15,887 nucleotides of DNA from Lachnospiraceae bacterium UBA3638 (lineage in GTDB: Bacteria > Bacillota > Clostridia > Lachnospirales > Lachnospiraceae), in contig DFKT01000057.1 in the NCBI GenBank assembly GCA_002373595.1, positions 1-15,887 of the forward strand, written 5' to 3'. Below are positions 1 through 6,940 of this stretch, piece by piece. A program made the translations under genes and the position numbers. Position 1 is the stretch's first letter. Every line of letters starts with the position of its first letter. The notes below the pieces were generated by a model. That model did no database searches, was not told the origin of the DNA, and saw nothing but the letters and a program-made list of their open reading frames with translations.

Positions 1-74
1 ACCGCCGTGTACCGAACGGTACGCACGGTGGTGTGAGAGGTCGGGGGATTACTTAAATCCCCCTCCTACTCGAT
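1..74 (+). mobile_element. 3' end of a group II intron (domains V and VI), probably class IIC
   Basis: Bases 2-31 fold as intron domain V: a 9-bp lower helix (2-10 with 23-31), a 3-bp upper helix (11-13 with 18-20), a 4-nt loop (14-17) and a two-base AC bulge at 21-22. The catalytic triad position reads CGC (3-5). The CGC triad and the shortened 30-nt domain fit class IIC introns (Oceanobacillus type) better than the usual 34-nt domain with AGC. Bases 35-71 fold as domain VI: GAG/CTC, then a single bulged adenosine at 68 (the expected branch point), then AGG/CCT and a GGGGGATT/AATCCCCC stem. The intron should end near base 74 (AT). The rest, including any reverse transcriptase gene, lies upstream of the window. 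It runs on the plus strand, convergent with the HAD gene whose stop codon starts 10-12 bases further on. The fold is seen; the class is inferred. Confidence 0.82.
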
Positions 75-83
75 TTGAGATCA

Positions 84-746
84 TTACATAAGCTTGATAA
101 TGTCTGCCAGGCTCTTTACTTTGGCCACGCATAAGGGCTCGACCTCCGGCTCGTTCTCCGTTTGATCGGGCACGAATATACATCTGCATCCTGCGGATAC
201 CGCCGACTTTATACCGTTCGGAGCATCCTCTACGGCAATGCATTCCGATGGCGGAAATCCCAGTTTGTCACAGGCGAAGGCATACAGGTCCGGAGCCGGT
301 TTGCCTTCCTTTACATGCTCGGCACAGCATATCTCGTCAAAATACTTCAGAAGTCCGACCATACCGAGAAATCGAGTGGTCCTTTCAGCATTGGTTGCTG
401 TGGTCGTGGATACTTTGATACCTTTATCGCGCAGAAAGCGAAGGAGGTCTTCAGCGCCGGGCTTGGCGACTATCCCTTCTTTTTCCATCACTTCCGCGAC
501 GAGACCTTTTCTGTATTCCCTGATCTCAAAGTAGTCACAGGATTCTCCAAACCACTTTTTCATAAGCGCCGGAGCAAAAGGTCTGCCCAGGCTCCGCAGC
601 TGCAGAGCCATCTCATCCGTCAGAGTATAACCGAAGTGCGCACATGCGATGGGCCAGCATCTTCTGTAGTACTTCTCGGTATCTATAAGGGTTCCGTCTA
701 AGTCAAAAAGAAAGGCGGAAACTTTTCCGCCTGTAAGTAAATCCAT
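84..746 (-). CDS. HAD-superfamily hydrolase, beta-phosphoglucomutase-like phosphatase
   Basis: A 220-residue cytosolic HAD hydrolase of subfamily IA. Motif I is FDLDGTLID, with nucleophile Asp15 and acid/base Asp17. A helical cap follows at about residues 25-85. Motif II is STTTATN (about 113-119), the motif III lysine is in GKPAPD (about 148-153) and motif IV is AVEDAPNG (about 170-177). Members dephosphorylate small phospho-metabolites or interconvert sugar phosphates. The sequence does not reveal the substrate, although a pgmB-like enzyme is possible. The ATG lies 2 nt after the acyltransferase stop, with AGGAGG about 10 nt upstream inside the preceding gene, so the two are very probably one operon. 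A role in lipid-phosphate or glycerol-phosphate turnover is a guess from that neighbour only. No intrinsic terminator is visible after the stop; the intron end begins within about ten bases. Confidence 0.9.
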   Translation of the reverse strand: MDLLTGGKVSAFLFDLDGTLIDTEKYYRRCWPIACAHFGYTLTDEMALQLRSLGRPFAPALMKKWFGESCDYFEIREYRKGLVAEVMEKEGIVAKPGAEDLLRFLRDKGIKVSTTTATNAERTTRFLGMVGLLKYFDEICCAEHVKEGKPAPDLYAFACDKLGFPPSECIAVEDAPNGIKSAVSAGCRCIFVPDQTENEPEVEPLCVAKVKSLADIIKLM

Positions 747-748
747 TA

Positions 749-1564
749 TCAGAGTTCCTCCTGACGCTGTTCTCCGTGTTTCCAGGTTTCTTTGTTCTCC
801 TGACGGAGATCCTTTTCGGTGACCTCAAAGGTTTCCTTGTCGAGGTCCTTTACTCCGAGTGCTTCCTTCATGGCGTCGATTATGCGCTGTCTTACTTCCG
901 CTGCGATCTGCCTTGTGTTCATATCCTTGTACTCGTCGTAGTACAGAGGCTTAAGGAAGTGTACCTGAGTGGTTACTTTTCTGAGTGAATTGAGCTCAAA
1001 GGGCTTGTAGGAATCTATCAGTGCGATCGGTACGATAGGACTCTTGGCCTGAACAGCGGCCTTGAAAGCGCCCGGCATGAATTCCTGGACATTATTGCGG
1101 TTGTGATAATATCCCCCTTCCGGGAAAAGGATATATTTGCGTCCTTCTTTAACTTCGGCAGTTATCCTTTTGATGCTCTCGACCTGGCTGCGCATATCGG
1201 TCTTGTCGAGCCTGATACCTCTAAGCACACCGATTACCTCATTTGCTATCGGCATATGGGATCTTTTTTCGTCCATTACGACTGTGCAGGGCTTTTTGTG
1301 AGAATAGATAATGCCAAGTGCGTCAAATTTACCCTGATGATTGGGATACATTACATATCCGCCCTCCTCCGGGAGATTCTCCGTCCCGAAGATCTTGGTC
1401 CTGATCCTGGCGTTTATCATTACCTGACGGCAGATGCCGCGGGCTACGCGGTAACACTGTTCATCGGTATATCTGTCGAGCCGGCGCATCATAAAACGCA
1501 TTCTCGTAATATAATAGATGATGAATGGTATGGATATTATAATTACATAGTAGAATCTAAGCAT
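749..1564 (-). CDS. PlsC-like 1-acyl-sn-glycerol-3-phosphate acyltransferase family protein
   Basis: A 271-residue membrane-anchored acyltransferase. Residues 1-21 form one hydrophobic helix. The catalytic HX4D motif is NHQGKFD (His76, Asp81). The phosphate-binding motif is FPEGG at 147-151, where most relatives have FPEGTR, and a later SPIVPIAL block matches motif IV. The family transfers an acyl group to lysophosphatidate, giving phosphatidate for membrane lipid synthesis. The C-terminal 30 residues are charged and probably disordered. The gene is first in an operon with the HAD hydrolase. The only credible ATG has no Shine-Dalgarno sequence. A -10 TACAAT ends 6 nt before it, so the mRNA may begin at or next to the AUG. 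Family assignment is firm; acyl donor and acceptor are not determined. Confidence 0.88.
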   Translation of the reverse strand: MLRFYYVIIISIPFIIYYITRMRFMMRRLDRYTDEQCYRVARGICRQVMINARIRTKIFGTENLPEEGGYVMYPNHQGKFDALGIIYSHKKPCTVVMDEKRSHMPIANEVIGVLRGIRLDKTDMRSQVESIKRITAEVKEGRKYILFPEGGYYHNRNNVQEFMPGAFKAAVQAKSPIVPIALIDSYKPFELNSLRKVTTQVHFLKPLYYDEYKDMNTRQIAAEVRQRIIDAMKEALGVKDLDKETFEVTEKDLRQENKETWKHGEQRQEEL

Positions 1565-1570
1565 GGGTTA

Positions 1571-1599
1571 ATTGTACCATATCTTAAGCAAACCTTAAA
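1571..1599 (-). promoter_or_regulatory. Candidate promoter of the acyltransferase/HAD operon
   Basis: Read on the minus strand, TTTAAG (1599-1594), a 17-bp spacer and TACAAT (1576-1571). The -35 is weak (3 of 6) and the -10 good (5 of 6). The predicted start of transcription falls at about 1564-1565, on or next to the ATG, which would make this transcript leaderless. Confidence 0.45.
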
Positions 1600-1610
1600 G
1601 ATTTAGCCTA

Positions 1611-1639
1611 TGGAATCTTAAAAATATATCTGTCATAAT
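1611..1639 (+). promoter_or_regulatory. Candidate extended -10 promoter of the two-component operon
   Basis: An extended -10 reads TGTCATAAT (hexamer CATAAT at 1634-1639), with a weak -35 TGGAAT at 1611-1616 and a 17-bp spacer. Transcription would start near 1646, inside a perfect palindrome, ATCAC-C-GTGAT (1641-1651). Two ACGGC repeats 10 bp apart (1652-1656 and 1662-1666) follow and could be half-sites for an OmpR-type regulator. Function is inferred. Confidence 0.45.
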
Positions 1640-1694
1640 GATCACCGTGATACGGCAGTGCACGGCTGTACGCAGAGTCAAAAGGAGAGAAGTA

Positions 1695-2393
1695 ATGGCT
1701 GAAAAGATCTTAGTCTGTGATGACGACAGGGACATTGTAAGAGCAATATCGGTATTTCTTAAGTCGGAGGGTTATGAGCCTGTAGAGGCATATAACGGCA
1801 AAGAGGCGCTTGAAGTTCTTGAAAGAGAAGACATATCACTCTGCCTGCTTGATGTGATGATGCCGGAGATGGACGGACTGAAAGCCCTTGAGGAATTAAG
1901 GAAAGACCACAACATCCCCGTGATACTCTTAACAGCCAAGAGTGAGGACACGGACAAGATACTCGGGCTCAATATAGGAGCTGACGATTATGTTACGAAG
2001 CCCTTCGCTCCCCTTGAGCTTATGGCAAGGGTCAGATCCCAGTTAAGACGTTATACCAGACTGGGAGGAAATGTGAGCACACCGGATATCCTGAAATGCG
2101 GAGGAATAGAACTCTCCGATAATTCAAAGGAAGTCCGCGTGGACGGCGAGCAGGTCCATCTGACCAAAACCGAATATGATATTTTAAAGCTTCTTATGGA
2201 GAACCCCGGCAAAGTATTCACTCCCTCCGAGATCTACAGAAGTGTTTGGAACGAGGACGGATTCGGAAGCGAGAGTACGGTCGCGGTCCATGTAAGGCAT
2301 CTTCGTGAAAAGATAGAGATAAACCCGTCGGAACCCAGATTTATCAAGATGATATGGGGACAGGGATACTATCTTGAAAAAGTCAGAGGATGA
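1695..2393 (+). CDS. OmpR/PhoB-family response regulator
   Basis: A 232-residue DNA-binding response regulator. The receiver domain (about 1-120) has the acidic pocket Asp9-Asp10, phospho-acceptor Asp53 in LLDVMMPEMDG, Thr80-Ala81 and Lys102-Pro103. The C-terminal winged helix (about 130-230) has the recognition-helix pattern SESTVAVHVRHLREKIE and ends in WGQGYYLEK. The start at 1695 is preferred because AAAGGAGAG lies just upstream. A longer in-frame ATG at 1638 would overlap the -10 element and has no ribosome site. The kinase gene follows at once, so this is its cognate regulator. The architecture resembles VanR-like regulators of Clostridia, but the target genes are unknown. A palindrome and tandem repeats in the leader could allow autoregulation. 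Confidence 0.93.
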   Translation: MAEKILVCDDDRDIVRAISVFLKSEGYEPVEAYNGKEALEVLEREDISLCLLDVMMPEMDGLKALEELRKDHNIPVILLTAKSEDTDKILGLNIGADDYVTKPFAPLELMARVRSQLRRYTRLGGNVSTPDILKCGGIELSDNSKEVRVDGEQVHLTKTEYDILKLLMENPGKVFTPSEIYRSVWNEDGFGSESTVAVHVRHLREKIEINPSEPRFIKMIWGQGYYLEKVRG

Positions 2394-2421
2394 TCTGCAG
2401 GGAGCAATAGAGGAGATTATC

Positions 2422-4716
2422 ATGGAACCCATAATAAACACCGAAGAAAAAATGATAGAGATCAAAGATAACGGAGGATCGGCCTCCCCAAAGAGGCGCA
2501 TCTCCGGGATAAGGCTCATGCTTCTTATCGTGGCATTTGTGATCGCTGTCGTATGCGCTGCGTTTTTGACGGAATCCGCTGTATACATGCAGGAAATGTA
2601 CAGCGTGTATACATCGGATACGGAGGCACTTGAGACACTGAACAATAATGTACTCAGAAAGTATTCGATCTATGCACTCAGCGGATTTCAGTACGGATTC
2701 AATAAGGAAGAATTGGATGATACCAACTTTCGATTTGCAATCGTTCGAACTGCGGATATAGACAGTATAGATCTGTCTGATAAGGCAAATTACATTGCGT
2801 ATAACGTAAGCGATGAGTTTTTCAAGGGTACGCTCGGAAAGGGCAGGACACCTGAGAGTGCATACAGATATTCGTGTGATCTGTCCGAGTCTTCGACGGT
2901 AAGATATTCGCTGGAGAATATCTCCGTTCTTGCCCCCTTTTCTGATGACTATGTATGGAATCCTTACAACTATTCACAGACATCGACCTACAATATCAAC
3001 AGATTCTATTATGATGAGAATACGGATGAACTATTTGCCATATGCGACGGAGATGACACGCTTTACAATGTGACCGGAGTGATCGAGGCAGATGACACAT
3101 ACTATACCTTTACGAGAGGAGGCTTCGATGACTGGTCAGAGCAGAGACACAAAGAAGAATCGAATGACGGTGTGGAGGATTCTAATGAAGATACTCCGGC
3201 AGAGGCTGACAGCAATGTAGAAACTATCACAGGATGGTATGAACTCGCTCAGACTGATGAAGCAAAAAATATATATGTAACAATAGAAGACTGTATCACA
3301 GTACCTCTTTCCGAGATTGAGATTTGTCCAAAGGGCCTTGGTAATGATGCTGCCACTGAAGCGAATGCGTGCTTTATCGACGATGCCGATTACTATATCT
3401 CTTCTGACGGTGGAAATACCATTACCGCAACGAAACAGGTAACTGTAGGGGACGCTGAAGGATATTATGTTTATTCTTATATGGAGGATCCTGCCGATCT
3501 TTCCAAGGGTGATCTCTTTGCCGCTGCATCAAAGTATGCCGATATGATGCATAGGTTCAGATGGATCGTGATCGTCTTTGGCGTGGTATTCTGGGCTGCG
3601 GCTCTCTGCTTCGGCATCAGACTGTTTATAGTTTTCTGCGGAGTGATCCGCAAGTTCTTTGGGTGGCTGAAGGCGGGATTCATCCGTATGCGCACTGCGT
3701 TCAGAGAGCAGACCGGTCTCTTTGTCAGATGTCTTATCGCTATAGTAGCGCTTAATATCACTGAGATCATTTTAGGTGCAATCTTGGTAAGTGTGTTCTG
3801 GGAAGGTGAAGCGCTTCTTTTTGTATGGTTTATCGAGAAACTGATGCTTACACCGCTTGCGGTTATCTGCGTACTGCAGCTCAGAAAGATACGTGAAGGA
3901 GCAAAGGCTGTATCGGAAGGTGATCTCTCATATCGTATCGACACGACCAATCTTTTATATGATTTCAAAGCTGTTGCTGATGACCTCAATAATATCGGCG
4001 GCGGACTCGACAATGCTGTTTCAGAGCGTATGAAGAGTGAAAGGTTCAAAACCGAACTCATCACCAATGTATCACATGACATTAAGACTCCGCTTACTTC
4101 TATCATCAATTATACCGATCTGCTCAGGAAACTTCCGGATGATGCTCCGGAGAGACAGGAATATCTGGATATACTCGAGAAGCAGTCCGTCAAGCTTAAG
4201 ACACTCCTTGAGAATCTCATCGAAGCATCCAAGGCCTCGAGCGGAGCGCTTAAGACGGAGATGATGGATCTTGATGCCAAAGTCATCCTGACTCAGGTGG
4301 CCGGCGAGTACGAGGAATCTCTGAAGGCGCAGAATATAGATTTAAAGACCACACTTCCTGAAGAAAGTGTTATGATCACCGCAGATGCGAAACATCTTCA
4401 GAGAGTATTTGACAATATACTTACCAACATCCGCAAGTTTGCACAGCCCGGAACAAGAGCATATGTCAGTCTTGAGAAGAAGGACGGAAGAGCGGAGTTT
4501 TCTTTCAAGAATACATCGGCAACAGAACTTAACGTCTCTGCGGAGGAACTGCTTCAGAGATTCTCCAGAGGCGATGCATCGAGATCGACTGAGGGACATG
4601 GACTCGGATTGTCGATAGCACAGAGCCTCACCGAGCTCATGGGAGGCAGGTTCGAGATCGTAATTGACGGAGATCTTTTTAAGACGATAGTATCCTTCCC
4701 CCATACAGGCGAGTAG
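2422..4716 (+). CDS. Sensor histidine kinase with large extracytoplasmic domain
   Basis: A 764-residue membrane kinase, partner of the preceding regulator. Transmembrane helix 1 is at about 31-50, then a large extracellular region (about 51-380, acidic, Asn/Tyr/Asp-rich), then hydrophobic helices at about 381-405, 432-460 and 464-487, and a HAMP-like linker (488-540). The phospho-acceptor is His552 in VSHDIKTPLTS. The ATPase domain has an N-box around DNILTN (664-669) and a G2 box GHGLGLSIAQ near 725. The usual DxGxG G1 box is replaced by SFKNTS. I chose the ATG at 2422, which has AGGAG 6 nt upstream. An in-frame TTG at 2374, inside the regulator gene, would add 16 residues. The ligand is unknown. 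The extracellular domain matches no family I recognise. Confidence 0.9.
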   Translation: MEPIINTEEKMIEIKDNGGSASPKRRISGIRLMLLIVAFVIAVVCAAFLTESAVYMQEMYSVYTSDTEALETLNNNVLRKYSIYALSGFQYGFNKEELDDTNFRFAIVRTADIDSIDLSDKANYIAYNVSDEFFKGTLGKGRTPESAYRYSCDLSESSTVRYSLENISVLAPFSDDYVWNPYNYSQTSTYNINRFYYDENTDELFAICDGDDTLYNVTGVIEADDTYYTFTRGGFDDWSEQRHKEESNDGVEDSNEDTPAEADSNVETITGWYELAQTDEAKNIYVTIEDCITVPLSEIEICPKGLGNDAATEANACFIDDADYYISSDGGNTITATKQVTVGDAEGYYVYSYMEDPADLSKGDLFAAASKYADMMHRFRWIVIVFGVVFWAAALCFGIRLFIVFCGVIRKFFGWLKAGFIRMRTAFREQTGLFVRCLIAIVALNITEIILGAILVSVFWEGEALLFVWFIEKLMLTPLAVICVLQLRKIREGAKAVSEGDLSYRIDTTNLLYDFKAVADDLNNIGGGLDNAVSERMKSERFKTELITNVSHDIKTPLTSIINYTDLLRKLPDDAPERQEYLDILEKQSVKLKTLLENLIEASKASSGALKTEMMDLDAKVILTQVAGEYEESLKAQNIDLKTTLPEESVMITADAKHLQRVFDNILTNIRKFAQPGTRAYVSLEKKDGRAEFSFKNTSATELNVSAEELLQRFSRGDASRSTEGHGLGLSIAQSLTELMGGRFEIVIDGDLFKTIVSFPHTGE

Positions 4717-4731
4717 CCTAAAGAAAAAGGA

Positions 4732-4761
4732 CCCCGCGGCAAAATGCCGCGGAGCTTTTTT
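4732..4761. terminator. Bidirectional intrinsic terminator
   Basis: An 8-bp perfect stem CCGCGGCA/TGCCGCGG (4734-4741 with 4745-4752) with an AAA loop. A T6 run follows at 4756-4761 on the plus strand. On the minus strand the stem is followed by TCCTTTTTCTTT. It ends the kinase transcript and can also end a convergent transcript from 4760-4918. Confidence 0.88.
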
Positions 4762-4918
4762 ATTCCTCATCAAAACTAAGTGTCAGGCTGGTCAGGTAAT
4801 CCTTTACTGCAAGGTTGATAACGGGTGCGTCCGCATCATGTTCCTCGGTGTACTTTAAGTGATTAGATCCTTCGCATTTGGTTCGTTTTGGGTGATTGAT
4901 AATATCCATCCGTTCCAT
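4760..4918 (-). CDS. Small hypothetical protein, convergent with the kinase gene
   Basis: A 52-residue ORF that I do not recognise. Its composition looks protein-like: a basic, polar start with HPKRTKCEGSNH (one Cys), then EEHDADAPVINLAVKDYLTSL, which could be a short helix, and an acidic C-terminus. No membrane segment is seen. Its stop abuts a terminator that also works in this direction, the main argument that it is real. Starts at 4918 and 4909 are possible, and the frame is open to an ATG at 4945. No strong ribosome site is visible for any of them. Its 5' part lies over the promoter of the cysteine-rich gene on the other strand, so the two units would interfere. It could be a chance ORF. 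Confidence 0.45.
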   Translation of the reverse strand: MERMDIINHPKRTKCEGSNHLKYTEEHDADAPVINLAVKDYLTSLTLSFDEE

Positions 4919-4924
4919 TATACT
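4896..4924 (+). promoter_or_regulatory. Near-consensus promoter for the cysteine-rich protein gene
   Basis: TTGATA (4896-4901), a 17-bp spacer and TATACT (4919-4924): four of six and five of six matches with ideal spacing. Initiation about 7 nt after the -10 falls at 4931-4933, right at the tandem ATGATG of the gene, so the mRNA would have little or no 5' leader. Confidence 0.6.
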
Positions 4925-4932
4925 CTTGAATG

Positions 4933-5178
4933 ATGAATAATTCATTTTGTTTTTTCAGCAATAAAGAGTGCAGATACTATCCCTGTCACAAAGGCATTGA
5001 GGAGATCAACTGCCTTTTCTGCTACTGTCCTTTATACAGACTGGAGAACTGTCCGGGCAATCCGGGGTACATAGAGCGAAATGACCATAAGATAAAGGAC
5101 TGCTCGAACTGCACATTCCCGCATAAGCCCGAAAATTACGACAGGATAAACGAGATTCTGAGGAACATAAATGGATAA
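4933..5178 (+). CDS. Cysteine-rich small-domain protein (probable metal binding)
   Basis: An 81-residue soluble protein made almost wholly of the cysteine-rich small domain (PF04071 by recall). Nine cysteines are at 6, 13, 18, 27, 30, 32, 40, 57 and 60, within blocks such as FFSNKECRYYPCHK, LFCYCPLY and KDCSNCTFPHKPENYD. The spacing suggests a metal or Fe-S site. The domain is found free-standing and next to cobalamin genes in Clostridia and archaea, but no cobalamin gene is near here, so the job is unknown. ATG codons at 4930 and 4933 are tandem; neither has a Shine-Dalgarno sequence. I prefer 4933 because it sits 8 nt after a strong -10. The domain begins at the first residues, so a later start is unlikely. 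The next ORF overlaps by 8 nt. Confidence 0.85.
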   Translation: MNNSFCFFSNKECRYYPCHKGIEEINCLFCYCPLYRLENCPGNPGYIERNDHKIKDCSNCTFPHKPENYDRINEILRNING

Positions 5179-5365
5179 ACATAAGGACGATGAAATAGAA
5201 GAACTTGTGGAAATGATAGATTCCAAAATGGACTCGGGCATAAGTCGTCTGGGCGTCGCTTTTTCGGATAAACAGAGAGCGGGTCTTGTTACAGAATCGC
5301 ATTTCTACGGAAAGAAAGATTCCTGGAACCCGGGTGTGTGGGGCGACAGGCACGGCGAGAGATAA
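5171..5365 (+). CDS. Small hypothetical protein coupled to the cysteine-rich protein gene
   Basis: A 64-residue protein that I do not recognise. Its first 25 residues are acidic and predicted helical (DDEIEELVEMIDSKMDSG). The rest is polar and aromatic (ESHFYGKKDSWNPGVWGDRHGER). It has no cysteine and no membrane segment. It starts inside the preceding gene, overlapping by 8 nt (ATGGATAA), with GAGGA 6 nt upstream of its ATG, the classical layout for translational coupling. That argues for a real gene working with the cysteine-rich protein, perhaps as partner or chaperone; this role is inference only. No intrinsic terminator follows before the uxaC promoter. Confidence 0.7.
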   Translation: MDKHKDDEIEELVEMIDSKMDSGISRLGVAFSDKQRAGLVTESHFYGKKDSWNPGVWGDRHGER

Positions 5366-5390
5366 GACGGATACAGATTAAAAACTTACC

Positions 5391-5420
5391 TTGCAATAAC
5401 TTTCGATATTAATGTAAAAT
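5391..5420 (+). promoter_or_regulatory. uxaC promoter
   Basis: TTGCAA (5391-5396), an 18-bp spacer and TAAAAT (5415-5420), predicting initiation near 5427. The leader of about 48 nt contains a short GCGC-N6-GCGC hairpin (around 5440-5455) and ends in the ribosome site. I see no convincing copy of the Rex-like palindrome here. Confidence 0.55.
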
Positions 5421-5474
5421 CAGTGATGTTCGGATTATGGCGCGTATGTGCGCTCACAGATAAAGGAGATCATC

Positions 5475-6887
5475 ATGAAACCTTTTATGGACAAGGACTT
5501 TTTACTTGAAACGGAAGTTGCAAAGAAGCTTTTTCACGAGTACGCCGAGAAGACTCCCGTCCTGGATTATCACTGCCATATACAGCAGAGAGAGATCTGG
5601 GAGGACAGACAGTTCGAGAACATCACTCAGGTCTGGCTCGGGGGAGACCATTATAAATGGCGCTTTATGCGCTCCTGCGGTGTCGAGGAGAAGTACATCA
5701 CCGGAGACGCTTCCGATCACGATAAATTCATAAAATGGGCCGAGTGCCTCGGGAAGGCTATCGGAAACCCTCTCTATCACTGGTCACATCTTGAACTCCA
5801 GAGATATTTTGGATATACCGGACACCTTTGTGCATCCACGGCAGAGGAGGTATGGGAGCTTTGCAATAAGAAACTCGCAGAGCCTTCCATGAGTGTCCGC
5901 AATATCATAAAGCAGAGCAATGTCACTCTTATCTGCACCACCGACGATCCCATTGACGATCTTGAATATCATAAAAAGATACGCGATGATGCATCCTTCG
6001 ATGTAAAGGTCCTTCCCGCATGGCGTCCCGATAAGGCGATGAACATCGAGAAGCCTGATTACAAGGAGTATCTCAAGAAACTCGCTGAGGCAGCGGGCGA
6101 AGCGGATATCCACACCTGGCTCGCTCTCAAGAATGCGCTCAGAAAGAGAATGGCTTACTTCGCGGAAAACGGATGCGTAGTATCCGATCATGCTCTTGAG
6201 TTCGTAATGTATGCTCCTGCTACGGATGATGAGATTGAGGAGATTTTCTTAAAGCGTCTCAACAATATGGTCGTTACCAAGGAGGAGGAGTACCGTTTCA
6301 AGACGGCATTTATGCTCTTTGTGGCCAAGGAATACAATAAACTCGGCTGGGCGATGCAGCTTCACTACGGATGCAAGAGGGACAATAATGCACTCATGTA
6401 CGAGAAGCTCGGTCCCGATACCGGATACGACTGCATCAATAACTATGCTCCTTCGTCACAGTGCGCTGATTTCCTCAATGCGCTTCAGAAGACGAACGAG
6501 CTTCCCCGTACGATCCTCTACAGCCTGAATCCCAATGACAACGAGTACATCGGCACTATCCTCGGATGCTTCCAGGATTCGACGGCTGTTGCCAAGATCC
6601 AGCAGGGCAGTGCCTGGTGGTTCAATGATCACAAGGTCGGTATGCAGAACCAGATGATCTCTCTTGCCAACCTGGGCAATCTCTCCGGATTTGTCGGAAT
6701 GCTCACAGATTCCAGATCATTCCTCTCATATACGAGGCATGAGTACTTCCGCAGGATTCTCTGCAATCTCCTTGGAAACTGGGTCGAGAACGGAGAATTC
6801 CCCGAGGATTACGAGATACTGGGTGAGATCGTAAAGAATGTTTCGTATTACAATGCGGTGAACTATTTCGGTTTCCCCGTAAAATAA
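5475..6887 (+). CDS. uxaC: Uronate isomerase (glucuronate/galacturonate isomerase)
   Basis: A 470-residue cytosolic enzyme of the amidohydrolase superfamily, close to the usual family length. UxaC interconverts D-glucuronate with D-fructuronate and D-galacturonate with D-tagaturonate, the first step of uronate catabolism. The N-terminal LDYHCHIQ motif (His33, His35) is the family's metal-binding HxH. Further family blocks are visible: WRFMRSCG near 60, ICTTDDP near 160, HYGCKRDNN near 303 and the C-terminal FVGMLTDSRSFLSYTRHEYFRR. The start at 5475 has AAAGGAG 7-8 nt upstream; the longer frame from 5448 has no such site and would shorten the leader. It has its own promoter and terminator, separate from uxaBA, with ptb-buk in between. 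The next enzymes in the galacturonate route are encoded about 3 kb further on. Confidence 0.96.
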   Translation: MKPFMDKDFLLETEVAKKLFHEYAEKTPVLDYHCHIQQREIWEDRQFENITQVWLGGDHYKWRFMRSCGVEEKYITGDASDHDKFIKWAECLGKAIGNPLYHWSHLELQRYFGYTGHLCASTAEEVWELCNKKLAEPSMSVRNIIKQSNVTLICTTDDPIDDLEYHKKIRDDASFDVKVLPAWRPDKAMNIEKPDYKEYLKKLAEAAGEADIHTWLALKNALRKRMAYFAENGCVVSDHALEFVMYAPATDDEIEEIFLKRLNNMVVTKEEEYRFKTAFMLFVAKEYNKLGWAMQLHYGCKRDNNALMYEKLGPDTGYDCINNYAPSSQCADFLNALQKTNELPRTILYSLNPNDNEYIGTILGCFQDSTAVAKIQQGSAWWFNDHKVGMQNQMISLANLGNLSGFVGMLTDSRSFLSYTRHEYFRRILCNLLGNWVENGEFPEDYEILGEIVKNVSYYNAVNYFGFPVK

Positions 6888-6899
6888 TCAAAATGTGCA

Positions 6900-6931
6900 G
6901 CCCGTCGGAGCATCAACGCCCGGCGGGCTTT
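6900..6931 (+). terminator. Intrinsic terminator after uxaC
   Basis: A 9-bp stem (6900-6908 with 6920-6928, one G-T pair) around an 11-nt loop, followed only by TTTCT. The weak T tract suggests partial termination, so some uxaC transcripts may read into ptb. Confidence 0.65.
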
Positions 6932-6940
6932 CTGCGAATA

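Noticed and set aside
49..243. Minus-strand frame (64 codons) at the left end
   Set aside because: It overlaps the HAD C-terminus and the intron hairpins; Arg/Gly-rich composition is typical of a non-coding frame.
1103..1606. Plus-strand frame (167 codons) opposite the acyltransferase gene
   Set aside because: The PlsC-like motifs on the minus strand are unmistakable; this frame has no ribosome site and no family signature.
1638..1694. Longer start for the response regulator at 1638
   Set aside because: It overlaps the -10 box and has no ribosome site, and the receiver domain begins normally from the ATG at 1695.
5391..5430. A Rex-like site at the uxaC promoter
   Set aside because: TTA and TAA arms are present, but with the wrong spacing and no TTGTTAA half-site; the match is no better than chance in AT-rich DNA.
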